Below are positions 50,918-60,380 of a stretch of 64,000 bases of DNA, piece by piece (within the stretch, counting starts at the first letter, position 1; each line of letters begins with the position of its first letter). Where the stretch lies: positions 186,001-250,000 of the forward strand of contig NZ_JAAOIZ010000007.1 of NCBI RefSeq assembly GCF_013184525.1. The letters are read 5' to 3'. This DNA is from Chryseobacterium sp. LAM-KRS1. Its GTDB lineage: Bacteria > Bacteroidota > Bacteroidia > Flavobacteriales > Weeksellaceae. The translations under genes were made by a program, and so were the position numbers. The notes below the pieces were generated by a model, which was not told where the DNA came from, did not search any database, and was given only the letters and a program-made list of their open reading frames with translations.

Positions 50918-53035
50918 TTAACCTTTTGCTTTAGCAATGATTTCTTCAGCAACGTTTTGTGGAGTCTGAGCGTATTTCTCTAATTCCATAGAAGATGTAG
51001 CTCTTCCTGATGAAAGTGTTCTTAGAGTTGTTACATATCCAAACATTTCAGAAAGTGGAACAGAACCTTTGATAACTACAGCACCGTTCTTTTCTTCCTG
51101 ACCACTGATCGTACCTCTTCTCTTGTTAAGGTCACCAATAATGTTACCCATATATTCTTCCGGAGTTACAACTTCCAGTTTCATAATAGGCTCCATAATT
51201 ACCGGCTTAGCAGCTTTACCAGCTTCCTTAAATCCTAATTTAGCAGCTAATTCGAAAGAAAGAGCATCAGAATCCACCGCGTGGAAAGATCCATCTTTAA
51301 GAGTAACTTTAATACCTTCAACTTCGAAACCAGCCAATGGACCGTTCTTCATTGCAGCTTTAAATCCTTTTTCAATTGCAGGAACGAATTCTCTTGGAAC
51401 GTTACCACCTTTGATCTCATTGATGAATTCTAAACCAACTTTACCTTCGTCAGCAGGTCCTAGTTCAAATACAATATCAGCAAATTTACCTTTACCACCT
51501 GATTGTTTTTTGTAAACTTCTCTATGGCTGGCAACTTTTGTTAAGTTTTCTTTGTACTCTACCTGAGGTTGTCCTTGGTTTACTTCAACTTTGAACTCTC
51601 TCTTCATACGATCTACAATGATATCCAAGTGAAGCTCACCCATACCAGAGATAATCGTTTGTCCAGAAGCTTCGTCAGTTCTAACAGTAAACGTTGGATC
51701 TTCTTCAGCCAATTTTGCTAATGCGTTACCCATTTTATCCTGGTCCGCTTTAGTTTTAGGCTCAACAGCGATACCGATTACCGGATCAGGGAAAACCATC
51801 GATTCAAGAACGATTGGGTTTTTCTCATCACACATCGTATCACCAGTTTTGATAGATTTGAATCCTACTGCTGCACCAATATCTCCTGCTTCAATATATT
51901 CTACAGGATTTTGCTTGTTAGCGTGCATCTGATAGATTCTTGAGATTCTTTCTTTATCTCCAGAACGAGTGTTCAGGATATAAGAACCTGCATCTAATCT
52001 TCCAGAGTATGCTCTGAAGAATGCTAATCTTCCCACGAATGGGTCAGTAGCAATCTTAAATGCTAAAGCCGCGAAAGGCTCATTTACGTCTGGTTTTCTT
52101 GTAATTTCAGCGTCTGTTCTTGGATCAGTACCTTTGATATCATCTTTATCCAATGGAGAAGGCAAGTATTTACATACTGCATCCAACATAAACTGTACTC
52201 CTTTATTTTTGAATGAAGAACCACAAGTCATTGGGATAATAGATAAATCAATAGTAGCTTTTCTAAGAGCTTCGTTGATTTCTTCTTCAGAGATTGAATC
52301 CGGATCTTCGAAGAATTTCTCCATCAAAGTCTCATCATAGTCAGCTACAGCTTCAACTAATTTCTCTCTATATTCGTGAACCTCAGCTTTCATGTCTTCA
52401 GGAATTGGCACTACTTCAAAAGTAGCTCCTTGTCCTGCTTCATCCCAGATGATAGCTCTGTTTTTAATTAAGTCTACAACACCTTTAAAGTCTTCTTCAG
52501 CACCGATTGGTAAAACGATTGGAACTGCATTAGATCCTAACATTTCTTTAACTTGTTTTACAACGTTAAGGAAGTCAGCACCTTGTCTGTCCATTTTGTT
52601 TACGAATCCCATTCTAGCAACTTTGTAGTTGTCAGCAAGTCTCCAGTTTGTTTCAGACTGAGGCTCTACTCCATCTACTGCAGAGAATAAGAATACCAAA
52701 CCATCCAATACTCTCAAAGATCTGTTTACTTCTACTGTGAAGTCAACGTGTCCCGGTGTATCGATGATGTTGAAGTGGTAAGGTTTAGTGTCGGCTACAG
52801 GTTTTCCTTGATCTGTTGGAAAGTTCCAAGAACAAGTAGTTGCAGCAGAAGTAATGGTAATACCTCTTTCTGCTTCCTGCTCCATCCAGTCCATTGTAGA
52901 AGCACCATCGTGAACCTCTCCAATTTTGTGGTTTACACCAGTATAGAATAAAATCCTTTCTGTAGTGGTAGTCTTACCTGCATCAATGTGAGCAGCGATA
53001 CCAATATTTCTTGTAAATTTAAGATCTCTTCCCAT
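50918..53035 (-). CDS. fusA: Elongation factor G
   Basis: A 705-residue translocase GTPase. G-domain motifs are complete: AHIDAGKTTTTERILFYTG (P-loop), RGITITSAATT, DTPGHVDFTVEVNRSLRVLD and NKMDRQGADF. Domains II-V follow with GMGELHLDIIVDRMKREFKV. Standard length. 6 bases after rpsG. Confidence 0.98.
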   Translation of the reverse strand: MGRDLKFTRNIGIAAHIDAGKTTTTERILFYTGVNHKIGEVHDGASTMDWMEQEAERGITITSAATTCSWNFPTDQGKPVADTKPYHFNIIDTPGHVDFTVEVNRSLRVLDGLVFLFSAVDGVEPQSETNWRLADNYKVARMGFVNKMDRQGADFLNVVKQVKEMLGSNAVPIVLPIGAEEDFKGVVDLIKNRAIIWDEAGQGATFEVVPIPEDMKAEVHEYREKLVEAVADYDETLMEKFFEDPDSISEEEINEALRKATIDLSIIPMTCGSSFKNKGVQFMLDAVCKYLPSPLDKDDIKGTDPRTDAEITRKPDVNEPFAALAFKIATDPFVGRLAFFRAYSGRLDAGSYILNTRSGDKERISRIYQMHANKQNPVEYIEAGDIGAAVGFKSIKTGDTMCDEKNPIVLESMVFPDPVIGIAVEPKTKADQDKMGNALAKLAEEDPTFTVRTDEASGQTIISGMGELHLDIIVDRMKREFKVEVNQGQPQVEYKENLTKVASHREVYKKQSGGKGKFADIVFELGPADEGKVGLEFINEIKGGNVPREFVPAIEKGFKAAMKNGPLAGFEVEGIKVTLKDGSFHAVDSDALSFELAAKLGFKEAGKAAKPVIMEPIMKLEVVTPEEYMGNIIGDLNKRRGTISGQEEKNGAVVIKGSVPLSEMFGYVTTLRTLSSGRATSSMELEKYAQTPQNVAEEIIAKAKG

Positions 53036-53041
53036 TTCAGA

Positions 53042-53518
53042 TTAGAATTTAAAGTGTGAGAAAGCTTTGTTAGCTTCCGCCATTTTATGAGTGTCACTTT
53101 TCTTTTTATAAGCAGCACCTTCTTCTCTAGAAGCAGCAACAATTTCGTTAGCTAATTTCAAAGCCATAGACTTATCATTTCTAGCTTTAGAATATTTAAT
53201 TAACCATTTCATCGCCATAGAAATTTTTCTATCAGCTCTGATTGGCATTGGGATTTGGAAGTTAGCACCACCTACTCTTCTTGAACGTACTTCTACGTGA
53301 GGCATTACGTTAGTAAGGGCATCTTTCCAGATTTCAAGAGAAGTCTTTTCAGTTTCTCCTTTTTTAGTTTCTACAACGTCTAATGCATCATAGAAAATTT
53401 TGAATGCGATAGACTTTTTACCGTCTAGCATTAGGTTATTTACAAATCTAGTTACCAATTGATCATTAAATTTTGGATCTGGTAACAACGGTCTTTTTTT
53501 CGCTTTTGTCTTTCTCAT
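53042..53518 (-). CDS. rpsG: Ribosomal protein uS7
   Basis: A 158-residue head protein that nucleates 16S 3-prime-domain assembly. RKTKAKKRPLLPDPKFNDQL, LVTRFVNNLMLDGKKSIAF and GGANFQIPMPIRADRKISMA are characteristic. 22 bases after rpsL. Confidence 0.98.
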   Translation of the reverse strand: MRKTKAKKRPLLPDPKFNDQLVTRFVNNLMLDGKKSIAFKIFYDALDVVETKKGETEKTSLEIWKDALTNVMPHVEVRSRRVGGANFQIPMPIRADRKISMAMKWLIKYSKARNDKSMALKLANEIVAASREEGAAYKKKSDTHKMAEANKAFSHFKF

Positions 53519-53540
53519 TGTTTTGTACCTTATTTAATGA

Positions 53541-53954
53541 TTATTTTTTCTTTCCTTTAGCTGGTGCAGCAGCTGCCTGACCTGGTTTAGGTCTCTTAGC
53601 TCCGTACTTAGATCTTCTCTGTGTTCTTCCATTTACACCTGCAGTGTCTAATGCACCTCTTACGATGTGGTAACGTACTCCCGGTAGGTCTTTCACCCTT
53701 CCGCCTCTTACCAATACTATCGAGTGCTCTTGAAGATTATGTCCTTCGCCCGGGATGTAGGCGTTGACTTCTTTACCGTTTGAAAGTCTTACCCTTGCTA
53801 CTTTTCTAAGTGCAGAGTTAGGTTTCTTAGGAGTGGTAGTATATACTCTCGTACATACACCTCGTCTTTGTGGACAAGAATCAAGGGCAGCCGATTTGCT
53901 CTTCTTGGCAAGCGTGGCTCTTCCTTTTCTTACTAATTGTTGAATAGTAGGCAT
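53541..53954 (-). CDS. rpsL: Ribosomal protein uS12
   Basis: A 137-residue decoding-centre protein. PTIQQLVRKGRATLAKKSKS, the streptomycin-relevant KKPNSALRKVARVRL (Lys43 position unchanged) and GGRVKDLPGVRYHIVRG (Lys88 position unchanged) indicate the drug-sensitive form. A low-complexity tail AAAAPAKGKKK ends it. First gene of the str unit. Confidence 0.98.
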   Translation of the reverse strand: MPTIQQLVRKGRATLAKKSKSAALDSCPQRRGVCTRVYTTTPKKPNSALRKVARVRLSNGKEVNAYIPGEGHNLQEHSIVLVRGGRVKDLPGVRYHIVRGALDTAGVNGRTQRRSKYGAKRPKPGQAAAAPAKGKKK

Positions 53955-53978
53955 TTAATTGCTTTTTATTTTAAGCTG

Positions 53979-54008
53979 CAAAAATAGTAATATTTTTTTA
54001 ATTGACAA
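53979..54008 (-). promoter_or_regulatory. Promoter of the str operon
   Basis: On the minus strand TTG (54008-54006), 19 bases, TATTTTTG (53986-53979) match the Bacteroidetes consensus exactly. The -33 region reads TTGTCAAT, as in the rplC promoter. The leader to rpsL is short (about 20-25 bases). Confidence 0.8.
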
Positions 54009-54046
54009 GTAGTTATGTATTTTTTATATACTTGAAACTAAAATAT

Positions 54047-54994
54047 TTATTTGAATACTTCTTTGATTACTTTTCCTTTAGCGTACTGTAAAGGAACTCC
54101 CAAAAGTTCGGCTATAGTACTTGCTATATCAATCTGCTCATAATTTCCGGTACTAATCGTAGTGTTCTTTTTAAAATCCGGCCCAAGAGCAAAAAATTCA
54201 ATATGCCTACATCCGTTACAACTGTCCCCGTGCTCGGCAAACCCACCATTGGCATCCAAATGTCTCCCGTGATCATTAGAAACAATAAGAGTAGTTTTAT
54301 CTTTATAGGCAGGAAGAGACTGAATATGATCCCACACTTCTTTAATGGAAGCATCCGTCGTTTTTATTGCATTGATATAGGCGTTCCAATTGTTAGCATG
54401 TCCATAAGAATCAACATCTTTTAAATTGATGATAATAATATTTGGTGCATATTGTCCCATTATATTTTTCACCCTGGAAATTGTTACATCGTCAGCTCTG
54501 TAGCCTGAGCCATTTCCACTTACCCCGCAATCCGCACTTGGTTGGAATTTATCTTTCCAGTCTACCTGCTTGCAGTTATTTAAAACTTCCAGTTTATCTT
54601 TAGAAGATACAATCCAAGCTTTTGTTTTAGCTGCTCCGGTATATTTCAACCATTGTTGCATTACCGAAGGATAACCTGGTAACTCCGTACCATTATTCTT
54701 AATATTTTCATATACTCCGGAACACATGGCGCTATGCCCGGGGTTGGTGCTCGTAGTTCCATTGTTTTTAAAATTACTGATAAATACTCCTTGACTCAAA
54801 AGGCTCACTCTATTAGGAATATTCTTTTTTGTTGATTCTTCCCAGGTCTCAGAAATACGGGGACCATCTACAACCAATAAAACAACATTCTTGGTTTCAT
54901 ATTTTTTTTCAGTAGGCGCCTGTCCGTCTTTATCTCTATCTGAACATGAAAAAATAAAAAGAAGGAATGCTAAAAGTAAAATAGTCTTTTTCAT
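54047..54994 (-). CDS. Lipoprotein of the alkaline phosphatase / phosphodiesterase superfamily
   Basis: About 315 residues from the ATG at 54994, which gives a lipoprotein signal (TILLLAFLLFIFSCSDRD; Cys near 17). Metal-site motifs of the superfamily are visible: VVLLVVDGPRISETW (first Asp), TSTNPGHSAMCSG (Thr nucleophile region), DVDSYGHANNW, VSNDHGRHLDANGG and EHGDSC. It probably hydrolyses a phosphate ester or phosphodiester at the cell surface. The specific substrate is unknown. It ends alone on the minus strand. Confidence 0.8.
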   Translation of the reverse strand: MKKTILLLAFLLFIFSCSDRDKDGQAPTEKKYETKNVVLLVVDGPRISETWEESTKKNIPNRVSLLSQGVFISNFKNNGTTSTNPGHSAMCSGVYENIKNNGTELPGYPSVMQQWLKYTGAAKTKAWIVSSKDKLEVLNNCKQVDWKDKFQPSADCGVSGNGSGYRADDVTISRVKNIMGQYAPNIIIINLKDVDSYGHANNWNAYINAIKTTDASIKEVWDHIQSLPAYKDKTTLIVSNDHGRHLDANGGFAEHGDSCNGCRHIEFFALGPDFKKNTTISTGNYEQIDIASTIAELLGVPLQYAKGKVIKEVFK

Positions 54995-55139
54995 AATTTG
55001 TAGAATTTTGGTTCTAAAATTAGGAAAATACATCATCGAGTAACATTAATTAATTGTTATACATTTTTAAAATTAATCATAACAACAGTATGCAATAGAA
55101 ATCACGAAACTGAAATTAATAAAAAGCTTTCTTCATCTA

Positions 55140-56735
55140 CTAGTCCACAATACGAACTTCAACGTTCTTATTCCACTTAAAATCCCGGATATTTCTTCTT
55201 AATGTCTCTGGATTAGTTTGCTCAAGCGCATAAATGGAAACCTCATCTTTTGATACAGCAATCATATTTTTAATCTTCAAAACGGCAATTTTTTTCCAAT
55301 TTCGTGGAATATGCCCCTGAAACCATTCATCATATATTACTGCGATTTCATATTTGTTATTAGTAGTATATTGAATTAGAAAATTCTCAAATTCCTCATC
55401 TAAATTTCTTTTATCAGCGGTAAAAGGAATCATTTCTACAGATCCAAGCCCCACAATATCCAGCAAATGGATATCTGTATAGTAACTTATAGCACCAATA
55501 TCATTCGCTACCACTTTAGACGTATTATAATAGGTATGTAAAAATCTTGCGGATTGTATTTGTTGTTCATAAATATTTTTTCCGCCATTCTCAAGAATAC
55601 GATCTGCGAACCAACTTTTATAAAAAAGAAGCAGGATATTCATAATTACCAGGATAGTAATAAGTTTTTCTCCTTTGATGTAACTTTTATAGTCAGAAAA
55701 CAGAGCAGATATTCTGGGAATAATTGCCATACAAAACCCTGTCAATATATAGGCTTCATACCTGAACATCCCTTTAAGATCAGCAAACATGGCATGACAA
55801 ATCATTAAGAGGGAAAAAACAATTAGGAAAAAGTTCTTTATAATAACTTCTTTTAAAGACTTATTCCTGATAGTATCTCTGCATATGAAAACAGTACTTA
55901 TTAAAATTGGAAAAATACCTATTTTATAAAAGCTTTTATTAAGGAATAAATGATCAAGAAAGATCGTTTTAAGCCGCACAAACATTTCAGGTCCTAAAGT
56001 CAATTGAGTTCCTTTTACCACAACTGAATTGGGAAAAAAATAACCATCCTGCTGATAATTGAAATAACAGAATAATAATACAGGGACAAAACCTGCAATT
56101 AAAACACCTAAGGCATTTTTCCATTTTTTAACCGTAATAAGAACACCAGCGAGGATCACAAAATAAAACATACTTTCGAAGCGGACCAGCCCCATCAATA
56201 TAAGGGAAAGATAAAATGCCGGAACTGCCATCCTGCTCTTATTCCAATTGCTGAAGGAATATATATTGACGATAAAAAGAAATACCTGAAAAACATGTTC
56301 CATACCGGAGAGTACCTGCAAATGCAAAACAGCAAAAAACAAAGTAACCAACGTTGCTAAAACAGTATTTCTTACATTCCTGAAAGTTTCTCCATAATAC
56401 ATGGAAAGGAAATAAAGAATTCCTAACGCGAAGGTTATATTAAAATACAGAGGGATCTGATCATGATTACCGAATACCTGGATTAAAAAACTGATCATAA
56501 AAGTAAACAAGGGAGAGGAAGAAGTAGACGAAAACCCATACCTTGTAATTCCCCATACATCATGTAAAGCAAAATTCTTAGCGATAGCGAGATGAATATA
56601 AGCGTCGTCAAGAGGATATACATATTGTCCATCTGTTTTTGAAATACTAAGTATATAATAAAATATACAGATACCAAAAAATACAAAAAGAGATAAAAAG
56701 AAACTCTGCAAACCTATATTTCGCGATGACGACAT
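55140..56735 (-). CDS. Polytopic membrane protein, GT-C glycosyltransferase-like
   Basis: About 531 residues from the ATG at 56735 (an earlier start adds 14 residues). About ten membrane helices follow a short N-terminus; the first extracytoplasmic loop has an Asp-Asp pair (VYPLDDAYIHLAIAKNFALH), a position used by GT-C lipid-sugar glycosyltransferases, and a soluble C-terminal part (residues about 400-531) rounds it off. By recalled resemblance it could modify envelope glycans or proteins; the donor is unknown. Divergent from dps. Confidence 0.6.
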   Translation of the reverse strand: MSSSRNIGLQSFFLSLFVFFGICIFYYILSISKTDGQYVYPLDDAYIHLAIAKNFALHDVWGITRYGFSSTSSSPLFTFMISFLIQVFGNHDQIPLYFNITFALGILYFLSMYYGETFRNVRNTVLATLVTLFFAVLHLQVLSGMEHVFQVFLFIVNIYSFSNWNKSRMAVPAFYLSLILMGLVRFESMFYFVILAGVLITVKKWKNALGVLIAGFVPVLLFCYFNYQQDGYFFPNSVVVKGTQLTLGPEMFVRLKTIFLDHLFLNKSFYKIGIFPILISTVFICRDTIRNKSLKEVIIKNFFLIVFSLLMICHAMFADLKGMFRYEAYILTGFCMAIIPRISALFSDYKSYIKGEKLITILVIMNILLLFYKSWFADRILENGGKNIYEQQIQSARFLHTYYNTSKVVANDIGAISYYTDIHLLDIVGLGSVEMIPFTADKRNLDEEFENFLIQYTTNNKYEIAVIYDEWFQGHIPRNWKKIAVLKIKNMIAVSKDEVSIYALEQTNPETLRRNIRDFKWNKNVEVRIVD

Positions 56736-56837
56736 TTTATGATAAATTATAAGAATACCAAAGATAAGTATCATCAATCAGGAACCTACTATTTCGGCAC
56801 AATATTTACTGCATATATAGCATAAAAAAATAAACGT

Positions 56838-57314
56838 ATGAAAAATGCCAGTATTATCGGTCTTAAAGAAACCGATTGTAAAAACATTTCGGAAAAGCTT
56901 AATGTACTATTAGCCAATTATTCAGTATTTTATCAAAACACAAGAGGTTCTCACTGGAACATCAAAGGTGACCAGTTTTTCACACTACACCCGAAATTTG
57001 AAGAATTATATAATAGCCTTGTATTAAAGATCGACGAAATTGCCGAAAGAATCCTGACCTTAGGAGCAACTCCCGGACATAATTATTCAGACTATTTAAA
57101 AATATCTACAATTAAAGAAAGTAAGGAAGTAAGTGACGGAACGAAAAGCGTAGAAATCATTTTAAATTCTTTCAAAGTAGTTTTGGATCTTCAGAGAGAG
57201 CTTCTTGATATTACCGAGAAAGCAGGAGATGAGGGAACAAATTCACAAATGAGCGACTATATTACGGAGCAGGAAAAAGAAGTATGGATGTATAACTCTT
57301 ATCTGGGTAAATAA
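56838..57314 (+). CDS. dps: Dps-family ferritin-like DNA-protection protein
   Basis: A 158-residue, all-helical protein. The shared ferroxidase site is seen in NTRGSHWNIKGDQFFTLHPK (His) and LVLKIDEIAERILTLGATPG (Asp, Glu). Dps dodecamers oxidise ferrous iron with peroxide and store the iron, protecting DNA. It stands alone with its own terminator. Iron-related genes occur elsewhere in the window, but no direct link is seen. Confidence 0.92.
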   Translation: MKNASIIGLKETDCKNISEKLNVLLANYSVFYQNTRGSHWNIKGDQFFTLHPKFEELYNSLVLKIDEIAERILTLGATPGHNYSDYLKISTIKESKEVSDGTKSVEIILNSFKVVLDLQRELLDITEKAGDEGTNSQMSDYITEQEKEVWMYNSYLGK

Positions 57315-57339
57315 CCCACAAAGATCATCGATATATAAA

Positions 57340-57370
57340 AAAAATCGTCTTACATTTAGACGATTTTTAT
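57340..57370 (+). terminator. Terminator after dps
   Basis: AAAAATCGTCT (57340-57350) and AGACGATTTTT (57358-57368) form an 11-pair stem with a 7-base loop and T-run. Confidence 0.85.
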
Positions 57371-57380
57371 TTTTAATTAT

Positions 57381-57388
57381 TAAATTTG
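57381..57388 (+). promoter_or_regulatory. -7 element of pncB
   Basis: TAAATTTG is 17 bases before the pncB ATG. The -33 region would fall in the T-run of the dps terminator and is not a good TTG match. Confidence 0.4.
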
Positions 57389-57405
57389 CGTTAAAATTAC
57401 ACAAT

Positions 57406-58584
57406 ATGCACGACGTACGATTGAATTCCATTCTAGATAATGATTTCTATAAAATAACCATGCAGAATGCCGTGGTCAAATTATTTCCAAGCTCCATCGT
57501 TAAATATGAATTTATCAACAGAGGAAAACATCAGTTTCCGGAAGGTTTTGATATTGCCCTAAGAGAAGCTGTAAACAAAATGGCCGAACTTAAGCTCACC
57601 AAAGATGAGAAAAAGTTTATGGCGAGAACCTGCCCTTACATCGACCTTCCCTACCTTGATTTTTTGGAAGGGTATCATTATGATCCTTCCGAAGTAAAGA
57701 TCCATCAGGATGGCGGCGATCTTTCGGTAACTGTTGAGGGGCTTTGGTACAGAACTATCTTGTGGGAAGTTCCTTTATTAGCATTGATCAGCGAGCTGCA
57801 TTACGAAATGAACCATATGGAAAGGGATTCCAATGAAATCGTTATGCATAGAACCATAGAAAAAGCAGATTCATTAGGAAGGCTTGGTGTTACTTTCGCA
57901 GAATTCGGAACCAGAAGAAGACATTCTTATAAAGTTCAGAACCTGGTGATGGAAGCCTTGACCCAAAAAAAAGACTCCACTTTCATAGGAAGTTCAAATG
58001 TTCATTTCGCCATGAAATATGGGGTAAAGCCTATCGGAACCCATGCACATGAATGGTTCATGTTTCATGCGGCCGAATATGGCTTCAAAATGGCCAACGA
58101 ACTGGCCTTGGAACATTGGGTAGATGTGTACAGAGGTGACCTTGGGGTTGCTCTTTCAGACACATATACCACTGATGTGTTTTTCCAGCAGTTTGATAAA
58201 AAGTTTGCAAAGTTGTTTGACGGAGTACGCCATGATAGTGGTGATGCACTGGAATTTGCTGATAAGACGATCGCCCATTACAAGAACAATGGAATCAATC
58301 CACTCTTTAAATACATCATTTTCTCTGATGCATTAAATCTTGAAAAAGTAGAAGAAATCACTAAATACTGTAAAGGTAAAATCGGTGTTTCATTTGGAAT
58401 CGGAACCAATCTTACCAATGATGTCGGTTTGAAACCGATGAATATAGTTATGAAATTAATTGGGGTACAGGCTCCAAATAAAGAATGGATCCCGACTGTA
58501 AAATTATCTGATGAACATGGAAAATATACAGGTGATCCAAAAATGATCGAATTGGCAAAAGAATTTCTTAGAATAAAAGATTAA
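57406..58584 (+). CDS. pncB: Nicotinate phosphoribosyltransferase
   Basis: A 392-residue NAD-salvage enzyme converting nicotinate and PRPP to nicotinate mononucleotide with ATP. Typical motifs: SILDNDFYKITMQNAVVKLF, FGTRRRHSYKVQ, GTHAHEWFMFHAAEYGF (active-site His region), RHDSGDALEFADKTI and SFGIGTNLTNDVG (phosphate-binding). Full length. No other NAD genes are next to it. Confidence 0.95.
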   Translation: MHDVRLNSILDNDFYKITMQNAVVKLFPSSIVKYEFINRGKHQFPEGFDIALREAVNKMAELKLTKDEKKFMARTCPYIDLPYLDFLEGYHYDPSEVKIHQDGGDLSVTVEGLWYRTILWEVPLLALISELHYEMNHMERDSNEIVMHRTIEKADSLGRLGVTFAEFGTRRRHSYKVQNLVMEALTQKKDSTFIGSSNVHFAMKYGVKPIGTHAHEWFMFHAAEYGFKMANELALEHWVDVYRGDLGVALSDTYTTDVFFQQFDKKFAKLFDGVRHDSGDALEFADKTIAHYKNNGINPLFKYIIFSDALNLEKVEEITKYCKGKIGVSFGIGTNLTNDVGLKPMNIVMKLIGVQAPNKEWIPTVKLSDEHGKYTGDPKMIELAKEFLRIKD

Positions 58585-58593
58585 GTACATGCT

Positions 58594-58610
58594 AGATGTC
58601 AGATGTCAGA
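58594..58610. repeat. Short direct repeat after pncB
   Basis: AGATGTC occurs twice in a row (58594-58600 and 58601-58607), followed by AGA, in the short gap before the YciI-like gene. It resembles small intergenic repeat debris. Confidence 0.5.
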
Positions 58611-58635
58611 CTTATAACTAAATAACTACTATATC

Positions 58636-59106
58636 ATGAAATTTAAAATTTATTTTTCTCTTAGTCTCTTGATAGTAGCTTTATCTTTCGCTCAAGAGAA
58701 AAAAGCGGTAAAACCGAAATTCAACCAGGAACTGGCTACTTCGCTGGGAGCAGATCAATATGGAATGAAGGCTTATACTATTGTTATGCTTACAACAGGA
58801 TCCGCAAAGATTGAAGACAAAGCTAAAATGAGTGAGATAATGAAAGGACATATGACTAATATTGGAAAATTAGCTGACGAGGGGAAGATTATAGTAGCCG
58901 GACCTTTTTTAGAAAAGAATAAGGAAAATTATCGTGGAATGTTTATTTTCAATACCAAATCTAAAGAAGAAGCCGAACAATGGGTAAAAACAGACCCTGC
59001 AGTAAAGGCCGGAGTTTTCAGCTATGAACTTCTTCCCTGGTATGGATCAGCTGCCTTGCCTCTGTATGTAAAGCATCACCAAGAGATCACAAAGGAAAAT
59101 CCATAA
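58636..59106 (+). CDS. Secreted YciI-like domain protein
   Basis: A 156-residue protein with a signal peptide (KIYFSLSLLIVALSFAQ). Residues about 45-135 show a YCII-related ferredoxin-like domain: MKGHMTNIGKLADEGKIIVA with the conserved His, GPF, then EEAEQWVKTDPAVKAGVFSY. Members are mostly cytoplasmic and of unclear enzymatic role; a signal peptide is common among the Bacteroidetes versions. Neighbours give no clue to its substrate. Confidence 0.8.
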   Translation: MKFKIYFSLSLLIVALSFAQEKKAVKPKFNQELATSLGADQYGMKAYTIVMLTTGSAKIEDKAKMSEIMKGHMTNIGKLADEGKIIVAGPFLEKNKENYRGMFIFNTKSKEEAEQWVKTDPAVKAGVFSYELLPWYGSAALPLYVKHHQEITKENP

Positions 59107-59276
59107 AATGGGCTTTTATCCTCTTTATATATTTAATTAAACAGGATGAATTACCTGAAAAACAAGAGATAATCTGACTGTATTTGTTACAACTGTCCTT
59201 AATTGCTTTTGTTTTATATTATTTATTTCCAATTAAAAATAATAATTATATCTTCACCCATAACAAAATAACGACA

Positions 59277-60251
59277 ATGAAAATAAGACTATTTGTATTG
59301 ATATTTTTAATATCAGCAAAACTACTCTTCGGGCAAAATACTCCAAAAGAATATACGGAGAAAGTAAAAAAGGCCGAAGCATTTTATAAAGCCAAGGATT
59401 TTAAAAACTCTGCTAATAATTATTCCGAAGCATTTAGGTCTAATGGGTGGAAAGCCTCTCTTAATGACAGATATAATGCAGCATGCTCATGGGCAATGGC
59501 ATCCGTAACGGATAGCGCATTTTCTCAGCTGGAAAAAATTGCTTCTCAATTTAGTAATTATAACCATATAACAGGAGATACGGATCTGAACTCTTTGCAT
59601 GCAGATGTTCGATGGAAGCCATTGCTTGAAAAAATTAAACTCAACAAGGAGAAAGCAGATGCCAAATTGAATAAACCTCTGGTTGAAAAGCTTGGAAGCA
59701 TTTATAATGAAGATCAAAACGGTAGACGCGAGATTGGAGAAATTGAAAAAAAATACGGCCGGGATTCAAAGGAAATGCAAGAGCATTGGAGAACTATAAT
59801 TAAAAAGGATTCTTTAAATTTAATAGAAGTAAAAGCTATTCTTGATAAATATGGTTGGTTAGGCCCTGATGTAGTAGGTAACCAGGGAAATACCACCTTA
59901 TTTCTTGTTATCCAACATGCTGATTTGGAGACGCAGGTAAAATATTTGCCTATGATGAGGGAAGCTGTAAAAAATGGCAAAGCCCAAAGCGGTAGCTTAG
60001 CTCTTTTAGAAGATAGAATCGCTTTAAGACAAGGTAAAAAGCAAATTTATGGAAGCCAGATTGGGCAAGATCCTGAAACTCATGCATTTTATGTATCACC
60101 TTTAGAAGATCCTGACCATGTAGATAAAAGACGGGCAGAAGTTGGACTTCCTCCATTAGCAGAATATGTAACCCATTGGAATATGAAGTGGGACCCGGAA
60201 CAATACAAAAAAGATCTACCGAATCTCGAAGCCAAAGAAAAACGCAAATAG
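59277..60251 (+). CDS. Secreted DUF6624-like protein with TPR-like N-terminus
   Basis: About 324 residues from the ATG at 59277, giving the signal peptide KIRLFVLIFLISAKLLFGQN; an earlier start is unlikely. Residues about 25-120 look like TPR-type helices (EKVKKAEAFYKAKDFKNSAN, YNAACSWAMASV) and residues 140-310 carry a domain with EHWRTIIKKDSLNLIEVKAI, YGWLGPDVVGNQGNTTLFLV, IQHADLETQVKYLPMMREAV and LALLEDRIALRQGKKQIYGS. The QGNxTLFLVIQHAD pattern is that of DUF6624, of unknown role. Alone on its strand. Confidence 0.75.
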   Translation: MKIRLFVLIFLISAKLLFGQNTPKEYTEKVKKAEAFYKAKDFKNSANNYSEAFRSNGWKASLNDRYNAACSWAMASVTDSAFSQLEKIASQFSNYNHITGDTDLNSLHADVRWKPLLEKIKLNKEKADAKLNKPLVEKLGSIYNEDQNGRREIGEIEKKYGRDSKEMQEHWRTIIKKDSLNLIEVKAILDKYGWLGPDVVGNQGNTTLFLVIQHADLETQVKYLPMMREAVKNGKAQSGSLALLEDRIALRQGKKQIYGSQIGQDPETHAFYVSPLEDPDHVDKRRAEVGLPPLAEYVTHWNMKWDPEQYKKDLPNLEAKEKRK

Positions 60252-60380
60252 AATAAAATTATTTTCAGATAGTTCTATTCTCATGGAATAATTTACTACT
60301 TTAGTGTATATAACTCATTCTTATTTACGTAATTATAAAAAAGTAATAAAAGATAATCACTAAACAAAAAAAATTAAACC

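Noticed and set aside
51123..51515. Open frame of 130 codons on the plus strand
   Set aside because: Antisense shadow of fusA, a highly conserved gene.
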